Source of the DNA: an uncultured Clostridia bacterium
GTDB taxonomy: Bacteria; Bacillota; Clostridia; Oscillospirales; Ruminococcaceae
Reading direction: 5' to 3'
DNA length: 64,000 bases
NCBI GenBank assembly: GCA_947584375.1
Contig: CANPWL010000004.1
Location: 56,353 to 120,352 of the forward strand
Shown here: one piece after another, positions 17,585-26,325 of the stretch
How the letters are laid out: every line of letters begins with the position of its first letter
How positions within the stretch are numbered: the stretch's first letter is position 1
Program-made: the position numbers and the translations under genes
The notes under the pieces: model-generated
Told to the model about the DNA's origin: nothing
Database searches by the model: none
Seen by the model: only the letters and a program-made list of their open reading frames with translations

Positions 17585-17905
17585 AAAAGCCCATCGTTTC
17601 TCATTAGAAAACTAATGGGACGATAGACATCGCGGTGCCACCCAAATTTATGATAAGCTTACACTTATCAACTCAGCAAAGTACGCAGCATTTGAATAAA
17701 ATGCATCAATACTTTTTTTCAGTAACGCTGAAAACCAGCGGCGTTGAATACTTGAATTCAGCAATTGCATAAATTCTTTCACCAAGCTCCTCACAAACCC
17801 ATTCACCAAAAATCGTATGTGCCCTTATTTCACCGTCAAGGGCTCTCTGTAACACCGTAAAATCGGCTACTTACTTTTGCTCACAGGATTTAAAATATTT
17901 GATTA
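17585..17905 (-). promoter_or_regulatory. Tryptophan T-box leader of the trp operon
   Basis: On the minus strand the T-box sequence GGGTGGCACCGCG sits at about 17631-17645, just before a terminator hairpin (CTATCGT...CATTAG-TTTT-CTAATG...ACGATGG) with seven T. Uncharged tRNA would stabilise the antiterminator and let transcription reach trpE. The specifier is expected to be UGG; a TGG in GGTGAATGGGTTT (complement of 17799-17801) is a candidate. Tryptophan specificity is inferred mostly from the operon. Confidence 0.88.
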
Positions 17906-17911
17906 ATATAT

Positions 17912-17940
17912 ATTATATTCCAAAATATTAAATTTGTCAA
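17912..17940 (-). promoter_or_regulatory. Promoter of the trp operon
   Basis: On the minus strand TTGACA (17940-17935) and TATAAT (17917-17912) are separated by exactly 17 bp, a consensus sigma-A promoter feeding the T-box leader. Confidence 0.88.
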
Positions 17941-17967
17941 GGGTTTTTTCAAATTTTATAAAATAGG

Positions 17968-18026
17968 TTGAATTTATCCTATATATGTGGTATAATATAA
18001 ATAATCAGTCAAATAGACTGATTATT
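17968..18026 (+). promoter_or_regulatory. phd-doc promoter and operator palindrome
   Basis: TTGAAT (17968-17973) and TATAAT (17991-17996) are 17 bp apart. Right after the -10 lies a perfect 11-bp inverted repeat AATAATCAGTC-AAATA-GACTGATTATT (18000-18026), which fits an operator for the Phd-type antitoxin. Confidence 0.75.
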
Positions 18027-18049
18027 AGATGAAAGGTAAGGTAAATAAT

Positions 18050-18292
18050 ATGAAAATTGATACAAATATTTTAGTGGCGATGACTGATGCAAATCAAAAT
18101 TTTTCAAAGGTAGTGAGAATGGTAGATGAAAATGGTATGGCGGTAATTTTAAAAAACAATAAACCGCGCTACATGGTTGTGGATTTTGCAGAATACGAAG
18201 AAATCAAGGCTGCAAGAGCAAAACTTATTAATGAGGCATCAGATGAAATAATAAAAGAAAATTTAGAAGTATTTGAGGAACTTGCAAAATGA
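18050..18292 (+). CDS. Phd/YefM-family antitoxin
   Basis: The 80-aa protein has the Phd/YefM fold: an N-terminal DNA-binding part (NQNFSKVVRMVDENGMAVILKNNKPRYMVV) and a helical tail that would occupy the Doc site. The start is placed at MKIDTNIL behind AAAGGTAAGG. It overlaps the toxin gene by 4 nt, in the classical antitoxin-toxin order, and has a palindromic operator. Confidence 0.85.
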   Translation: MKIDTNILVAMTDANQNFSKVVRMVDENGMAVILKNNKPRYMVVDFAEYEEIKAARAKLINEASDEIIKENLEVFEELAK

Positions 18293-18666
18293 TTATACTG
18301 ACAGTAGAAGAAATTATTTTAATGCACAGAAAATTAATCGATAAAACTGGTGGTTTATATGGTTTAAGAGATATGGGAATGCTTGAATCTGCAGTAATGA
18401 ACTGCAATCTCACATTTGGAGATGAAGAGCTTTATCCGAGCATATTGGAAAAAGCAGCGAGGTTGGCATTTTCCCTTTGCAGAAACCATCCATTTGTAGA
18501 TGGGAATAAAAGAACTGCTGTTTTAGCGATGTTAGTTGAATTGAAGATAAATAAAATTAATGTTGTATTTACAAAGTCTGAATTAATTTCTATAGGCATG
18601 GGATTAGCAGATGGGAGTATAGACTATAAATCACTTGTTGATAATATTAAAAAGCATCAATATTAA
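18289..18666 (+). CDS. doc: Doc-type Fic-domain toxin
   Basis: The 125-aa protein carries the Fic motif HPFVDGNKRTA (about residues 65-75), with the catalytic His and the phosphate-binding loop intact. Doc toxins phosphorylate elongation factor Tu and stop translation; that activity is known for the family and inferred here. No inhibitory helix is present in the toxin, so control must come from the upstream antitoxin. Confidence 0.87.
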   Translation: MIILTVEEIILMHRKLIDKTGGLYGLRDMGMLESAVMNCNLTFGDEELYPSILEKAARLAFSLCRNHPFVDGNKRTAVLAMLVELKINKINVVFTKSELISIGMGLADGSIDYKSLVDNIKKHQY

Positions 18667-18697
18667 AAAAGCTTTCCGAACATGGAAAGCTTTTCTT
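18666..18697. terminator. Bidirectional terminator
   Basis: AAAAAGCTTTCC-GAACAT-GGAAAGCTTTTC with A and T runs on the two sides lies between the convergent doc and PASTA lipoprotein genes and can serve both. Confidence 0.85.
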
Positions 18698-18700
18698 TTA

Positions 18701-19261
18701 CTATTGTGTTTTCTCCTCAGAAACTCTCTCCTTTGGATTAACAGCGTCTACCGTCATTTTAATTGTTGAGCCGTAAGGTTTTTTCTTGCCATTCTGAGGA
18801 CTCATTGATATAATGTCCCCGCTTTCGCTGCCCCACTTATGCTGATATATAATTTTCACCTTAAATCCAAGCGACTCTAAAACATTCTGTGCTGCAAGGT
18901 AATCCATATTTGAAACCTTAGGTATCTCGATCAATTGAATGCCTTTGCTAATAACAATATTTACTGGAGTGCCTATTGAGATCTCCTCGCCGGCTTTTAC
19001 GCTCTGCCAGGAGATTTTGTTCTTTTTCACTTTGTCATTATATTGTTTTGTAACGATAAGCGGAATATTCTCTGTTTTTTCAACAGCCTGAGAATAGGTA
19101 AGTCCGCTTAAATCGGGCATTACTACTTTTGTCTGAATTTCTTTCTGCTGAACTTCCTTTATAGAAGGAGTTTTGTAAAATAACTCAGGGAATTTACAAC
19201 TGCTGAGAGAGAGTATAGACAAAATACATATAAAGAAACAACAAAGCTTTTTTAATTTCAT
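18701..19261 (-). CDS. PASTA-domain lipoprotein
   Basis: The 186-aa protein has a lipoprotein signal ending in LSSC (Cys about residue 22). Two PASTA domains follow: about 47-112 (VVMPDLSGLTYSQAVE) and about 113-172 (IEIPKVSNMDYLAAQNVLESLG). PASTA units are best known from penicillin-binding proteins and PknB-type kinases; here there is no catalytic domain. A role in sensing or binding cell-wall fragments is inference. Confidence 0.8.
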   Translation of the reverse strand: MKLKKLCCFFICILSILSLSSCKFPELFYKTPSIKEVQQKEIQTKVVMPDLSGLTYSQAVEKTENIPLIVTKQYNDKVKKNKISWQSVKAGEEISIGTPVNIVISKGIQLIEIPKVSNMDYLAAQNVLESLGFKVKIIYQHKWGSESGDIISMSPQNGKKKPYGSTIKMTVDAVNPKERVSEEKTQ

Positions 19262-19422
19262 TATATAGTCACCCCTTAGTGATTAAAAGTCAAGATAAAA
19301 GATTATATAGTTATACGCAAGAAATTTGGAACCAAGATAGCATAATCATAATATTAAGAAAAATTCTTTTTTTCTGCATACAAGTACTACCCGATGTTGT
19401 AAAAGGAAAATTTTTGCATATT

Positions 19423-20289
19423 TTATAAAGACAGTGAATTTTCAAAGGTAGTTTTGCGTATTTTCATCGAAATGTCAAATGCCTTGACTGAGTGTGTAAT
19501 GGCACCGACAGAGATAATGTCAACACCCGTTTTTGCAATACTCTCAATAGTATTTTCTGTGACGTTTCCGCTGGCTTCAAGCTTTGCCTTGCCAGATACA
19601 ATCTTGCAGGCATTGCTCATTGTTTGAGTATCCATATTGTCAAGCATGATAATGTCAGCGCCTGCTTCAAGAGCCTCTTTGACTTCATCGAGATTTCCTG
19701 TTTCAACTTCTATCATAATTGTATGTCCCAGTTTTTCTCGGAGAGTATTAACAGCGTTTGTAATGCTTCCGTAAGCGTCTAAATGAGTATCCTTCAGCAT
19801 GGCGCAGTCGGATAAGTTAAAGCGGTGGTTTTTACCTCCGCCGACTGTAACTGCGTACTTTTGCAATGACCTTAGTCCGGGAAGCGTTTTTCTGGTATCT
19901 GCAATGGATGCTTTTGTACCCTCAATTAGTTTTACAAGCTTATTTGTCATAGTGGAAATGCCTGAGAGGTGCTGGAGCAGGTTTAGAGATGTTCTTTCAC
20001 CCTTTAATAGAACCTTAGTTTTTCCAGTAACAGATGCAATAATATCTCCCTTTTCAACTTTATTGCCGTCATGTATTTTTATATTAAACGAGGTATCAGC
20101 GTCAAGAAGAGTGAATACCCTGAGAGCTATATCAATTCCGCATAGTATACCGCTGTCCTTAGCAACATATTCAGCAGTACTTATACTGTCATCAGATATA
20201 AGGTGATCGGTAGTGACATCAATATAGTTTATATCCTCTTTAATTGCATTTGCTATAATTTTGTCTATTTCCATTTGTAACGGTTTCAT
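19423..20289 (-). CDS. nadC: Nicotinate-nucleotide pyrophosphorylase (carboxylating)
   Basis: NadC makes nicotinate mononucleotide from quinolinate and PRPP. The 288-aa protein has ADTRKTLPGLR, the HRFNLSD basic patch, and the barrel motifs IEVETGNL and IMLDNM. The start is placed at MKPLQMEI because the GGAGG site lies inside the four extra codons of the track ORF. NadB is two genes upstream in the same direction; no nadA is in the window. Confidence 0.93.
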   Translation of the reverse strand: MKPLQMEIDKIIANAIKEDINYIDVTTDHLISDDSISTAEYVAKDSGILCGIDIALRVFTLLDADTSFNIKIHDGNKVEKGDIIASVTGKTKVLLKGERTSLNLLQHLSGISTMTNKLVKLIEGTKASIADTRKTLPGLRSLQKYAVTVGGGKNHRFNLSDCAMLKDTHLDAYGSITNAVNTLREKLGHTIMIEVETGNLDEVKEALEAGADIIMLDNMDTQTMSNACKIVSGKAKLEASGNVTENTIESIAKTGVDIISVGAITHSVKAFDISMKIRKTTFENSLSL

Positions 20290-20354
20290 ATTGTCCTCCA
20301 TAATTGTATATGTTAAGCTTTTTCAGCAGGTGAAAAGCAAGAGACAGAAAAATT

Positions 20355-21551
20355 CTAATCATTAATATCTTGCTTTTTGATTATTATTGTATCTCCAAGT
20401 TCTTTATTTGTTTCAAGGGCTTTAACAATCTTCTTTTCCTTAATTCTCGCATCAACAGACTTTTGTAATATTTTGTATAATGTAGCAACAGCAGGGACTC
20501 CGATAAGCATTCCCACGATCCCGAAAAGACCTCCGCCGACAGTTATTCCTGCTAAAACCCACATTCCCGGAAGCCCTATGGACTTGCCTACAACCTTTGG
20601 ATATATAAAAGCCTCCTCGCATTGTTGCAGCACAATAAGAAAAATAATAAACATAACAGCTTTAACAGGACTTACTGTAAATATCAAAAAAGCACCTACA
20701 ATGGCACCTATAAAAGCTCCGACAATTGGTATAAGCGCTGTAAGACCTACAACCGCAGCTGTAACACCCGAGTAGGGGAATCTGAAGATGATCATTCCCA
20801 CAAAGCAAAGACAGCCTAAAATTATTGCCTCGATGCATTGACCCGAAATAAAGCTTGAAAAGGTTTTGTCGGCGATTTTAAGATAATTCAAAAGCTTTTT
20901 GTTTTTTTCCTGTTTTCCATATGCCTTAGTTATTTTAATAAATTGCTTTGCAAGCTTTTCTTTGTTGTATAGTATATATATTGAAAAAACCAGTGCGATA
21001 ATAATATCGGCGATCGTACCTACAATAGAACTTGTCACAGATATTACAGAGTCAAGTATTTGTGACGAGTTTATCTTGAAAAAACCTAAAAGCGCAGGCT
21101 CTAGGCTTTTTAAGCTAAAATCAAAGCTGTTTACGTTATCTTTAATAAAATCAGAACTTATATTTGTGTTTATCCAGGCTTTTACTGTATCAATTGCTCT
21201 TGGAACAGCATTGCTTAAAAGCTCAAAACACTTGTAGATCTCAGGAATAACGATTATGATTATTCCTATTATAATAGCCAAAACAGTAAATATTGAAAGC
21301 ACAATACAAACCGATCTTTTTGTTTTGATTACAATCCTTTTGGTCGATTTGGGAAAATATATTTTTTCATATTTTTTCATAACAATGTTGAGTATATATG
21401 CAAAAACAGCACCTAGAATAAGAGCATAGCATGCATCAATGATGTGTGCAAAAAATAGTATTGCTGTTGAAAAATACTTGATCAACAAACAAGCCAGAAT
21501 CAAAGCTGTAATTATCAGTATAAGTTTTTTATTTTTTTTGTTTATATGCAC
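20355..21551 (-). CDS. AI-2E family membrane transporter
   Basis: The 398-aa protein is a polytopic membrane protein with several long hydrophobic segments (first near residues 9-40) and the family's typical late region (GLTALIPIVGAFIGAIVGA, then GKSIGLPGMWVLAGITVGGGLFG). Members are called AI-2 exporters or PerM/YtvI-like permeases, and real substrates vary. The start codon is GTG, 10 nt after GGAG. It lies between nadB and nadC, probably in one transcript. Confidence 0.85.
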   Translation of the reverse strand: MHINKKNKKLILIITALILACLLIKYFSTAILFFAHIIDACYALILGAVFAYILNIVMKKYEKIYFPKSTKRIVIKTKRSVCIVLSIFTVLAIIIGIIIIVIPEIYKCFELLSNAVPRAIDTVKAWINTNISSDFIKDNVNSFDFSLKSLEPALLGFFKINSSQILDSVISVTSSIVGTIADIIIALVFSIYILYNKEKLAKQFIKITKAYGKQEKNKKLLNYLKIADKTFSSFISGQCIEAIILGCLCFVGMIIFRFPYSGVTAAVVGLTALIPIVGAFIGAIVGAFLIFTVSPVKAVMFIIFLIVLQQCEEAFIYPKVVGKSIGLPGMWVLAGITVGGGLFGIVGMLIGVPAVATLYKILQKSVDARIKEKKIVKALETNKELGDTIIIKKQDIND

Positions 21552-21598
21552 CGGCTATCAACTCCTTTGTGACCGGCTGGCTGTCTATATTAATTTTC

Positions 21599-23116
21599 CT
21601 AATAGTTATTAAGCTCATATTCTGCCCATTTAGCAGCGTCTATCTGGACATTTTCAGTAGCAGTTTTGTTAGCTTCCTGTAAAATAAGATAAGCTATGGT
21701 TGTTAGGCTTTTAGCCTCGACATAATCCTTATCGGTTTTGAAATTGCCCGATGTTAGGATTTCCATTATTTGATTAAGTCGGTCAAAGCCCTCAAAAAGA
21801 GCGTTTATATCAGGCATTACGAAATAAGCTGTTTGCATGATTTTTCTGATTTCTGTACGAATACCCTTTGGAATATGCGGAGCATTATCGTTTATTTTAA
21901 AGTCAGCTGAAATAAGTGGAGAGTTACTTCCGTTTTTAGACTGCTCATTAATAACAGTAGCCGCACGTCTTGAAAAAACCAAAGCTTCAAGCAGAGAATT
22001 AGAAGCCAGTCTGTTATTACCGTGAACACCCGTACAGGAACATTCACCGCAGGCAAACAGATTTTTAACGGTAGTACGTGCATTTTTATCCACTTTAATA
22101 CCGCCCATAAGATAGTGTTGGCAAGGGAAAATAGGAATCAGATCCTTTGTCATATCATATCCGAGTTCAAAAAGCTTTTCATAAATCATCGGAAAACGGT
22201 TTTTAACGAACTCTGAATTTTTATGTGTAATGTCAATATAAAAATTATTGCTATTGGTTTTAGCCGATTCAAACATTATAGAGTGTGATACGACATCTCT
22301 GGGCGCAAGCTCAAGCCGTTTGTCATATTTTTGCATAAATCTTTCACCAAAGCAGTTTCTAAGGTATGCGCCCTCGCCCCGAACCGCTTCGGAAATTAAA
22401 AAGCATTCTCTTTTATGTTTGTCGTTAAATGCAGTGGGGTGGAATTGTATATAGCTTATGTTACTTATTTCAGCTCCCATATTATAAGCAAAAGCAATGC
22501 CGTCCCCCGTAGCAATAGCTGAGTTGGTAGTGCGTTCATAAACTCTGCCTATGCCGCCTGTTGCAATAATAGCGTAGCGAGAATTAAATATGTTATGATG
22601 TTCATCCTTCAAAATATCAAAAGAAAATCCTGTTGCTGTTTCCTTAATATCGCAGATTAAAGCGTTTTCAAGTATATCGACATTCGGTAGTGCTTTAACG
22701 TATTTAAGAAGTTTTGTCTCTATTTCAAAACCGGTGGTATCCTTGTGGTGAAAAATTCTGTGTTTGCCGTGACCGCCCTCAAGAGTGCGGTGGTAATCTC
22801 CGTTTTCTGTTTTGTCAAACTCAACACCGAGCTTTATTATTTTGTCAATATCAAATTTAGCTTCTTCGCAGAGTATTGCGGTTGTTTCCGGATCGTTTTC
22901 AAAACCGCCTGCAACAAATGTATCCTGACAGTGCTGCTGAGGCGAATCATCAGGGGAGTTATAAACTCCCGCAATTCCGCCTTGTGCCAAAGCAGTGTTA
23001 CACAGAGTGATCTCCATTTTAGAAGTTATAAGAATTTTCAGACTTTCTGAAAGATTTATAGCTGAATATAAGCCTGCGGCTCCGCAGCCTGCAATTATTA
23101 CGTCATAATTATTCAT
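21599..23116 (-). CDS. nadB: L-aspartate oxidase
   Basis: NadB oxidises aspartate to iminoaspartate, the first step of bacterial NAD synthesis. The 505-aa flavoprotein begins with the FAD-binding YDVIIAGCGAAGLYSA. It has TALAQGGIAG, HHKDTTGFEIE and CGECSCTGVHGNNRLASNSLLEA, the signature of the succinate-dehydrogenase/NadB flavoprotein group. The start is set by homology at MNNYDVI; only a weak ribosome binding site is seen. The 24 extra residues in the track have no homologue. Confidence 0.92.
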   Translation of the reverse strand: MNNYDVIIAGCGAAGLYSAINLSESLKILITSKMEITLCNTALAQGGIAGVYNSPDDSPQQHCQDTFVAGGFENDPETTAILCEEAKFDIDKIIKLGVEFDKTENGDYHRTLEGGHGKHRIFHHKDTTGFEIETKLLKYVKALPNVDILENALICDIKETATGFSFDILKDEHHNIFNSRYAIIATGGIGRVYERTTNSAIATGDGIAFAYNMGAEISNISYIQFHPTAFNDKHKRECFLISEAVRGEGAYLRNCFGERFMQKYDKRLELAPRDVVSHSIMFESAKTNSNNFYIDITHKNSEFVKNRFPMIYEKLFELGYDMTKDLIPIFPCQHYLMGGIKVDKNARTTVKNLFACGECSCTGVHGNNRLASNSLLEALVFSRRAATVINEQSKNGSNSPLISADFKINDNAPHIPKGIRTEIRKIMQTAYFVMPDINALFEGFDRLNQIMEILTSGNFKTDKDYVEAKSLTTIAYLILQEANKTATENVQIDAAKWAEYELNNY

Positions 23117-23273
23117 AAACTGAATTTTTCCCCAATCGTAATTAATATAAATCTTAAAAATAGATATACTTATTTTATAATAACACATATTTAATTAAAT
23201 TACCATACTTTTTTATTAAATATATTATAACAATAATAAACTTTATTTAAAAATACTTGCCGTTGTATAATAT

Positions 23274-23560
23274 CTGCCGTTGTACAAAGTGAACACATTT
23301 TAAACACTTTCCAAAGGCAGAGGGTCAGCGGCGGCTCGCCAGTTACAATATTTTTATTTCGTCTTTGTATGTTCTGACGTTGTACAAAGTGAACACATTT
23401 TAAAAGCTTTCCAAAGGCAGAGGGTCAGCGGCGGCTCGCCAGTTACAATATTTTTATTTCATCTTTGTATGTTCTGCCGTTGTACAAAGTGAACACATTT
23501 TAAACACTTTCCAAAGGCAGAGGGCCAGCGGTGGCTCGCCGCAGTGAATATATAAGGTTA
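23274..23560. repeat. Three tandem copies of the structured repeat, 100-bp period
   Basis: The gap between divergent nadB and the 773-aa protein gene contains three reverse-oriented H3 hairpins (CTGCC/GGCAG) starting at 23274, 23374 and 23474. The copies are exactly 100 bp apart and nearly identical. The second has CTGAC in place of CTGCC. An H1-like GCGGCGGCTCGCC follows each. The rest of the 490-nt gap is AT-rich with no gene. Confidence 0.85.
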
Positions 23561-23606
23561 AATATTCCCATACTAAATTGAATAAATAAGTGTGGGAGGA
23601 AAATAC

Positions 23607-25928
23607 ATGCAGACAATTATTTTTTGTAATTCGGAGAACGAGGCACTTGAGCCAGTAACTGCTGAAACTCCGCTTGAGCTTTTTTCAATTTGCGGTAAAA
23701 GGCTTATCGATTATATTTTGGATAACTTGTCAGATAATAAAATAACAAACTGTACAGTTATTACAAGCAACATAGACACTAAAGAGTATTTAGACAGACT
23801 CATAGCCTCTGAGGTAAATGTTGAAACATATTTGTGCAAAGATGAGATGTCTACAAGTGAAATTTTAAAAAATCTGTGGAATGGGCAAGAGGATATTATG
23901 GTTATTCAGGCAGACGGTATAATAAGTCTTAATCTGTCAGAAATGAAGAAGTTTTTTGAAAGCAAGAAAGGTCTTGCCTGCATTTATGCAGTAAAAACCG
24001 GCAGCAGCGATTTAGCTTATGAACGCTTGGTTGAGTTCAATAAACAAAATTATCTTGAATATTTTTATAAAAATTCAGATAATGAATTTGGTTCGACAAA
24101 TTTTAAAGCGGCTCCGGTATATATTATATCAGTAGATATGCTTAAAACAATGCTTGAAGAGGACGGTAATAAAAACGATAGAAAAGGTCTCTTTTCATGG
24201 GTAAATTTAAAAAGAGAGCAAAATATATACGTATATACAGATGAAAATTGCGAGGCAGGCTCGTATAAACCATTTTATGAAAAAGTAGAAACAATTGAAG
24301 ATTTACTTGAAACATCACAAAAGGTTATTTTAAGTAATAATTTCAAGCTTGGTTCTTCTATTGAAGACGGGGTGTATTCAAACACTCCGTACCTATTCAG
24401 AGGGGTAAGCTTTATTCCTCCTGTATTTATTGGCAAAAACGTAAATATCGGTATGGGAAGCGTAATAGGAAAGGGCACTGTAATTGAAGATAACGCATCA
24501 ATCGGTGAATGTGGAAATATAACAGGTTCATATGTAGGTCAGTATTCAAAAACAGGAAACAGGGTTAAAGTTGACAGTGCAGTCATCTGTAAAAACGCAC
24601 GTTTAGAGAATGGTGCAGAAATGGATAAACTGTCAGTAGCAGGAGAGGGTTCGGTCGTTGAGGATAACTCTGTAATATGCGAGGGCGTAAAGCTTTGGAA
24701 CGGTAAAACGCTTTCCTCTAACACAAAGCTTAGAACAAATCTCCGTCACGGTTCAAAGCCGGAGTTTTCCTTTAATGAGGAAGGAAGCGATAAACTTGTA
24801 TCTCCCATTCAGGCTGTCTCGGTTGGATGTGCGCTAGGTTCTGTGCTGGGTACAAAAAGCAGTGTTCTAGTATGCTGTGTTAACGATGAATGTACAACAT
24901 ATGCAAGAGCCTTTATGTCGGGTCTTATGTCGGCAGGTGTAACTGTGTGTGACTTGGGTATCTCTCATAAGAGAGCAGCGGATTTTTCTGCAATGATTAT
25001 GAAAACGGACGTTTATGCTGTGGTCTCAGCAAATCCGTCTGCCAGACTTTCTTTAGGGTGTCCGGGGGGTCTGATGTTAAAACGGGATATGGAAGCGGAA
25101 ATAGAACAGCGTCTTAAAACCAGAGTTTTCAGACAGGTAGACATATCTGATTTCGGCAAGTATATAAACTGCGAGGGACTTAGCGAGATGTATGTTTCAT
25201 CAATTATGTCAAGACTTCCCGAAAAGCTTAAAGGAATTAATGTGACAGTTAAAACTTCAAGCGATAAAACGGCTCAGGAAATTGACAGACTTATAGTACC
25301 GATAAATGATATAAACGGCGAGGAGATAATATTTCACTTTCTTGATAATGCAGAGAAGGTGACAGCTTATTCGGAAAAAACAGGCTATATTATTTATGAG
25401 AAGCTTGTTATGTTATGTGCTAAAATTCACTTTGAAAAAAACGAGGATGTTGCTATACCTTTTACATTTCCTTCTGTCTTTAACGATTTGGCTAAGGACT
25501 TATCAGCAAATGTTTATAGATATTTCAATTCAAGCTGTTCTCATGCTGACGATACGGCACGGAGCCTGGCGTCAAGAGAATGCAACAGCTTTGTTCATGA
25601 CGGAATGTATCTTATTGCCGATATACTGAGTTATATTACTGAAAAAAATATAAGTCTGTCACAAGCTGTATCGGAGCTTCCTGAATTTTATACTAGTGAG
25701 AGATTTCTGGCGGCGAGCGATAATATACAGACAGATAATTTACTTGGAGAAATCAAAACAAAATTCAAACATACGGATGATGGTATGGTAATCAGCAAAG
25801 ACAATGCAAGAGCAGTTATAAAGCCGCTGAAAAAGGGAAGAGGACTTATGCTTTATTTGGATTCGGAAAAGGCTGAAACTGCCGCAGCACTATGTGAGGA
25901 AATAGAAAATAAGATACGCAAATGGTGA
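23607..25928 (+). CDS. Degenerate nucleotidyltransferase / beta-helix / phosphohexomutase fusion
   Basis: The 773-aa protein has the layout of mannose-1-phosphate guanylyltransferase-phosphomannomutase fusions: a nucleotidyltransferase domain (about 1-225), left-handed beta-helix hexapeptide repeats (about 245-365), and a phosphohexomutase region (about 385-773). The key sites are eroded. The GxGxRL...PKP loop reads NSENEALEPVTAETPLEL, the phosphoserine loop TASHNP reads VSANPSARLS, and the metal loop DGDxDR reads FLDNAEKV. It is probably a non-catalytic or regulatory homologue; that is inference. The start is ATG 23607 after GGGAGGA; the GTG in the track contains the ribosome binding site. 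Confidence 0.75.
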   Translation: MQTIIFCNSENEALEPVTAETPLELFSICGKRLIDYILDNLSDNKITNCTVITSNIDTKEYLDRLIASEVNVETYLCKDEMSTSEILKNLWNGQEDIMVIQADGIISLNLSEMKKFFESKKGLACIYAVKTGSSDLAYERLVEFNKQNYLEYFYKNSDNEFGSTNFKAAPVYIISVDMLKTMLEEDGNKNDRKGLFSWVNLKREQNIYVYTDENCEAGSYKPFYEKVETIEDLLETSQKVILSNNFKLGSSIEDGVYSNTPYLFRGVSFIPPVFIGKNVNIGMGSVIGKGTVIEDNASIGECGNITGSYVGQYSKTGNRVKVDSAVICKNARLENGAEMDKLSVAGEGSVVEDNSVICEGVKLWNGKTLSSNTKLRTNLRHGSKPEFSFNEEGSDKLVSPIQAVSVGCALGSVLGTKSSVLVCCVNDECTTYARAFMSGLMSAGVTVCDLGISHKRAADFSAMIMKTDVYAVVSANPSARLSLGCPGGLMLKRDMEAEIEQRLKTRVFRQVDISDFGKYINCEGLSEMYVSSIMSRLPEKLKGINVTVKTSSDKTAQEIDRLIVPINDINGEEIIFHFLDNAEKVTAYSEKTGYIIYEKLVMLCAKIHFEKNEDVAIPFTFPSVFNDLAKDLSANVYRYFNSSCSHADDTARSLASRECNSFVHDGMYLIADILSYITEKNISLSQAVSELPEFYTSERFLAASDNIQTDNLLGEIKTKFKHTDDGMVISKDNARAVIKPLKKGRGLMLYLDSEKAETAAALCEEIENKIRKW

Positions 25929-25969
25929 CGTCATTATTGTTCAGTCTGTTTAATGCACATAGCAAAACC

Positions 25970-26039
25970 CGCCGTTACGCTAAAGTATAAAATTAAACAA
26001 ACTTTCCGAAGGCGTCAGAGCCAGCGGCGGTTCTCCGCT
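25970..26039. repeat. Single structured repeat, reverse copy
   Basis: H3 is at 25970-26014 (CGCC/GGCG) and an H1-like hairpin at 26023-26039, where the outer pairs read AGCGG/CCGCT instead of CCGGC/GCCGG. The remainder of the 380-nt gap before the RNase J gene is AT-rich leader. Confidence 0.7.
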
Positions 26040-26283
26040 TGACAGATTTAGAGTTTGGGAGTATAATCTAAATTATAATTTGTGTTCGGAAGCTAAAAGC
26101 TATTTGCCTTTAAGGCAGAAACAGGGATTAGTACGTATAAGTCCTGTTTGATCTAAGAAGACAAAGAAATTAAATCATCATATTTCTTAGATCGTTTATT
26201 TTCGGAAATATTTTAATAGCAAAGACTGGATTGTTTGTTAGGACAAATAGTTGCTATTTCAAATTAAAACAGGAAAAGGAGGT

Positions 26284-26325
26284 ATGCTCCAAAGGGAGCA
26301 TGACACTAATGAGAAAACAGAATAA
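26284..26325 (+). CDS. Putative 13-codon upstream ORF of the RNase J gene
   Basis: AAAAGGAGGT directly precedes ATG CTC CAA AGG GAG CAT and the frame stops at 26323-26325, inside the RNase J start region. The start of the uORF lies in a perfect hairpin (ATGCTCC-AAAG-GGAGCAT, 26284-26301) that also holds the likely ribosome binding site of rnj. Translation of the uORF would open the hairpin, so coupling or attenuation is plausible. The peptide itself shows no conserved feature that I can judge. Confidence 0.4.
   Translation: MLQREHDTNEKTE

Noticed and set aside
17517-17594. Long N-terminus of TrpE (MGFFYALIKF...)
   Set aside because: The region is the T-box terminator and its T run; the ribosome binding site fits the ATG at 17516.
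23274-23560. CRISPR array
   Set aside because: The three 100-bp units are repeats along their whole length with no variable spacers, and no cas gene is near.
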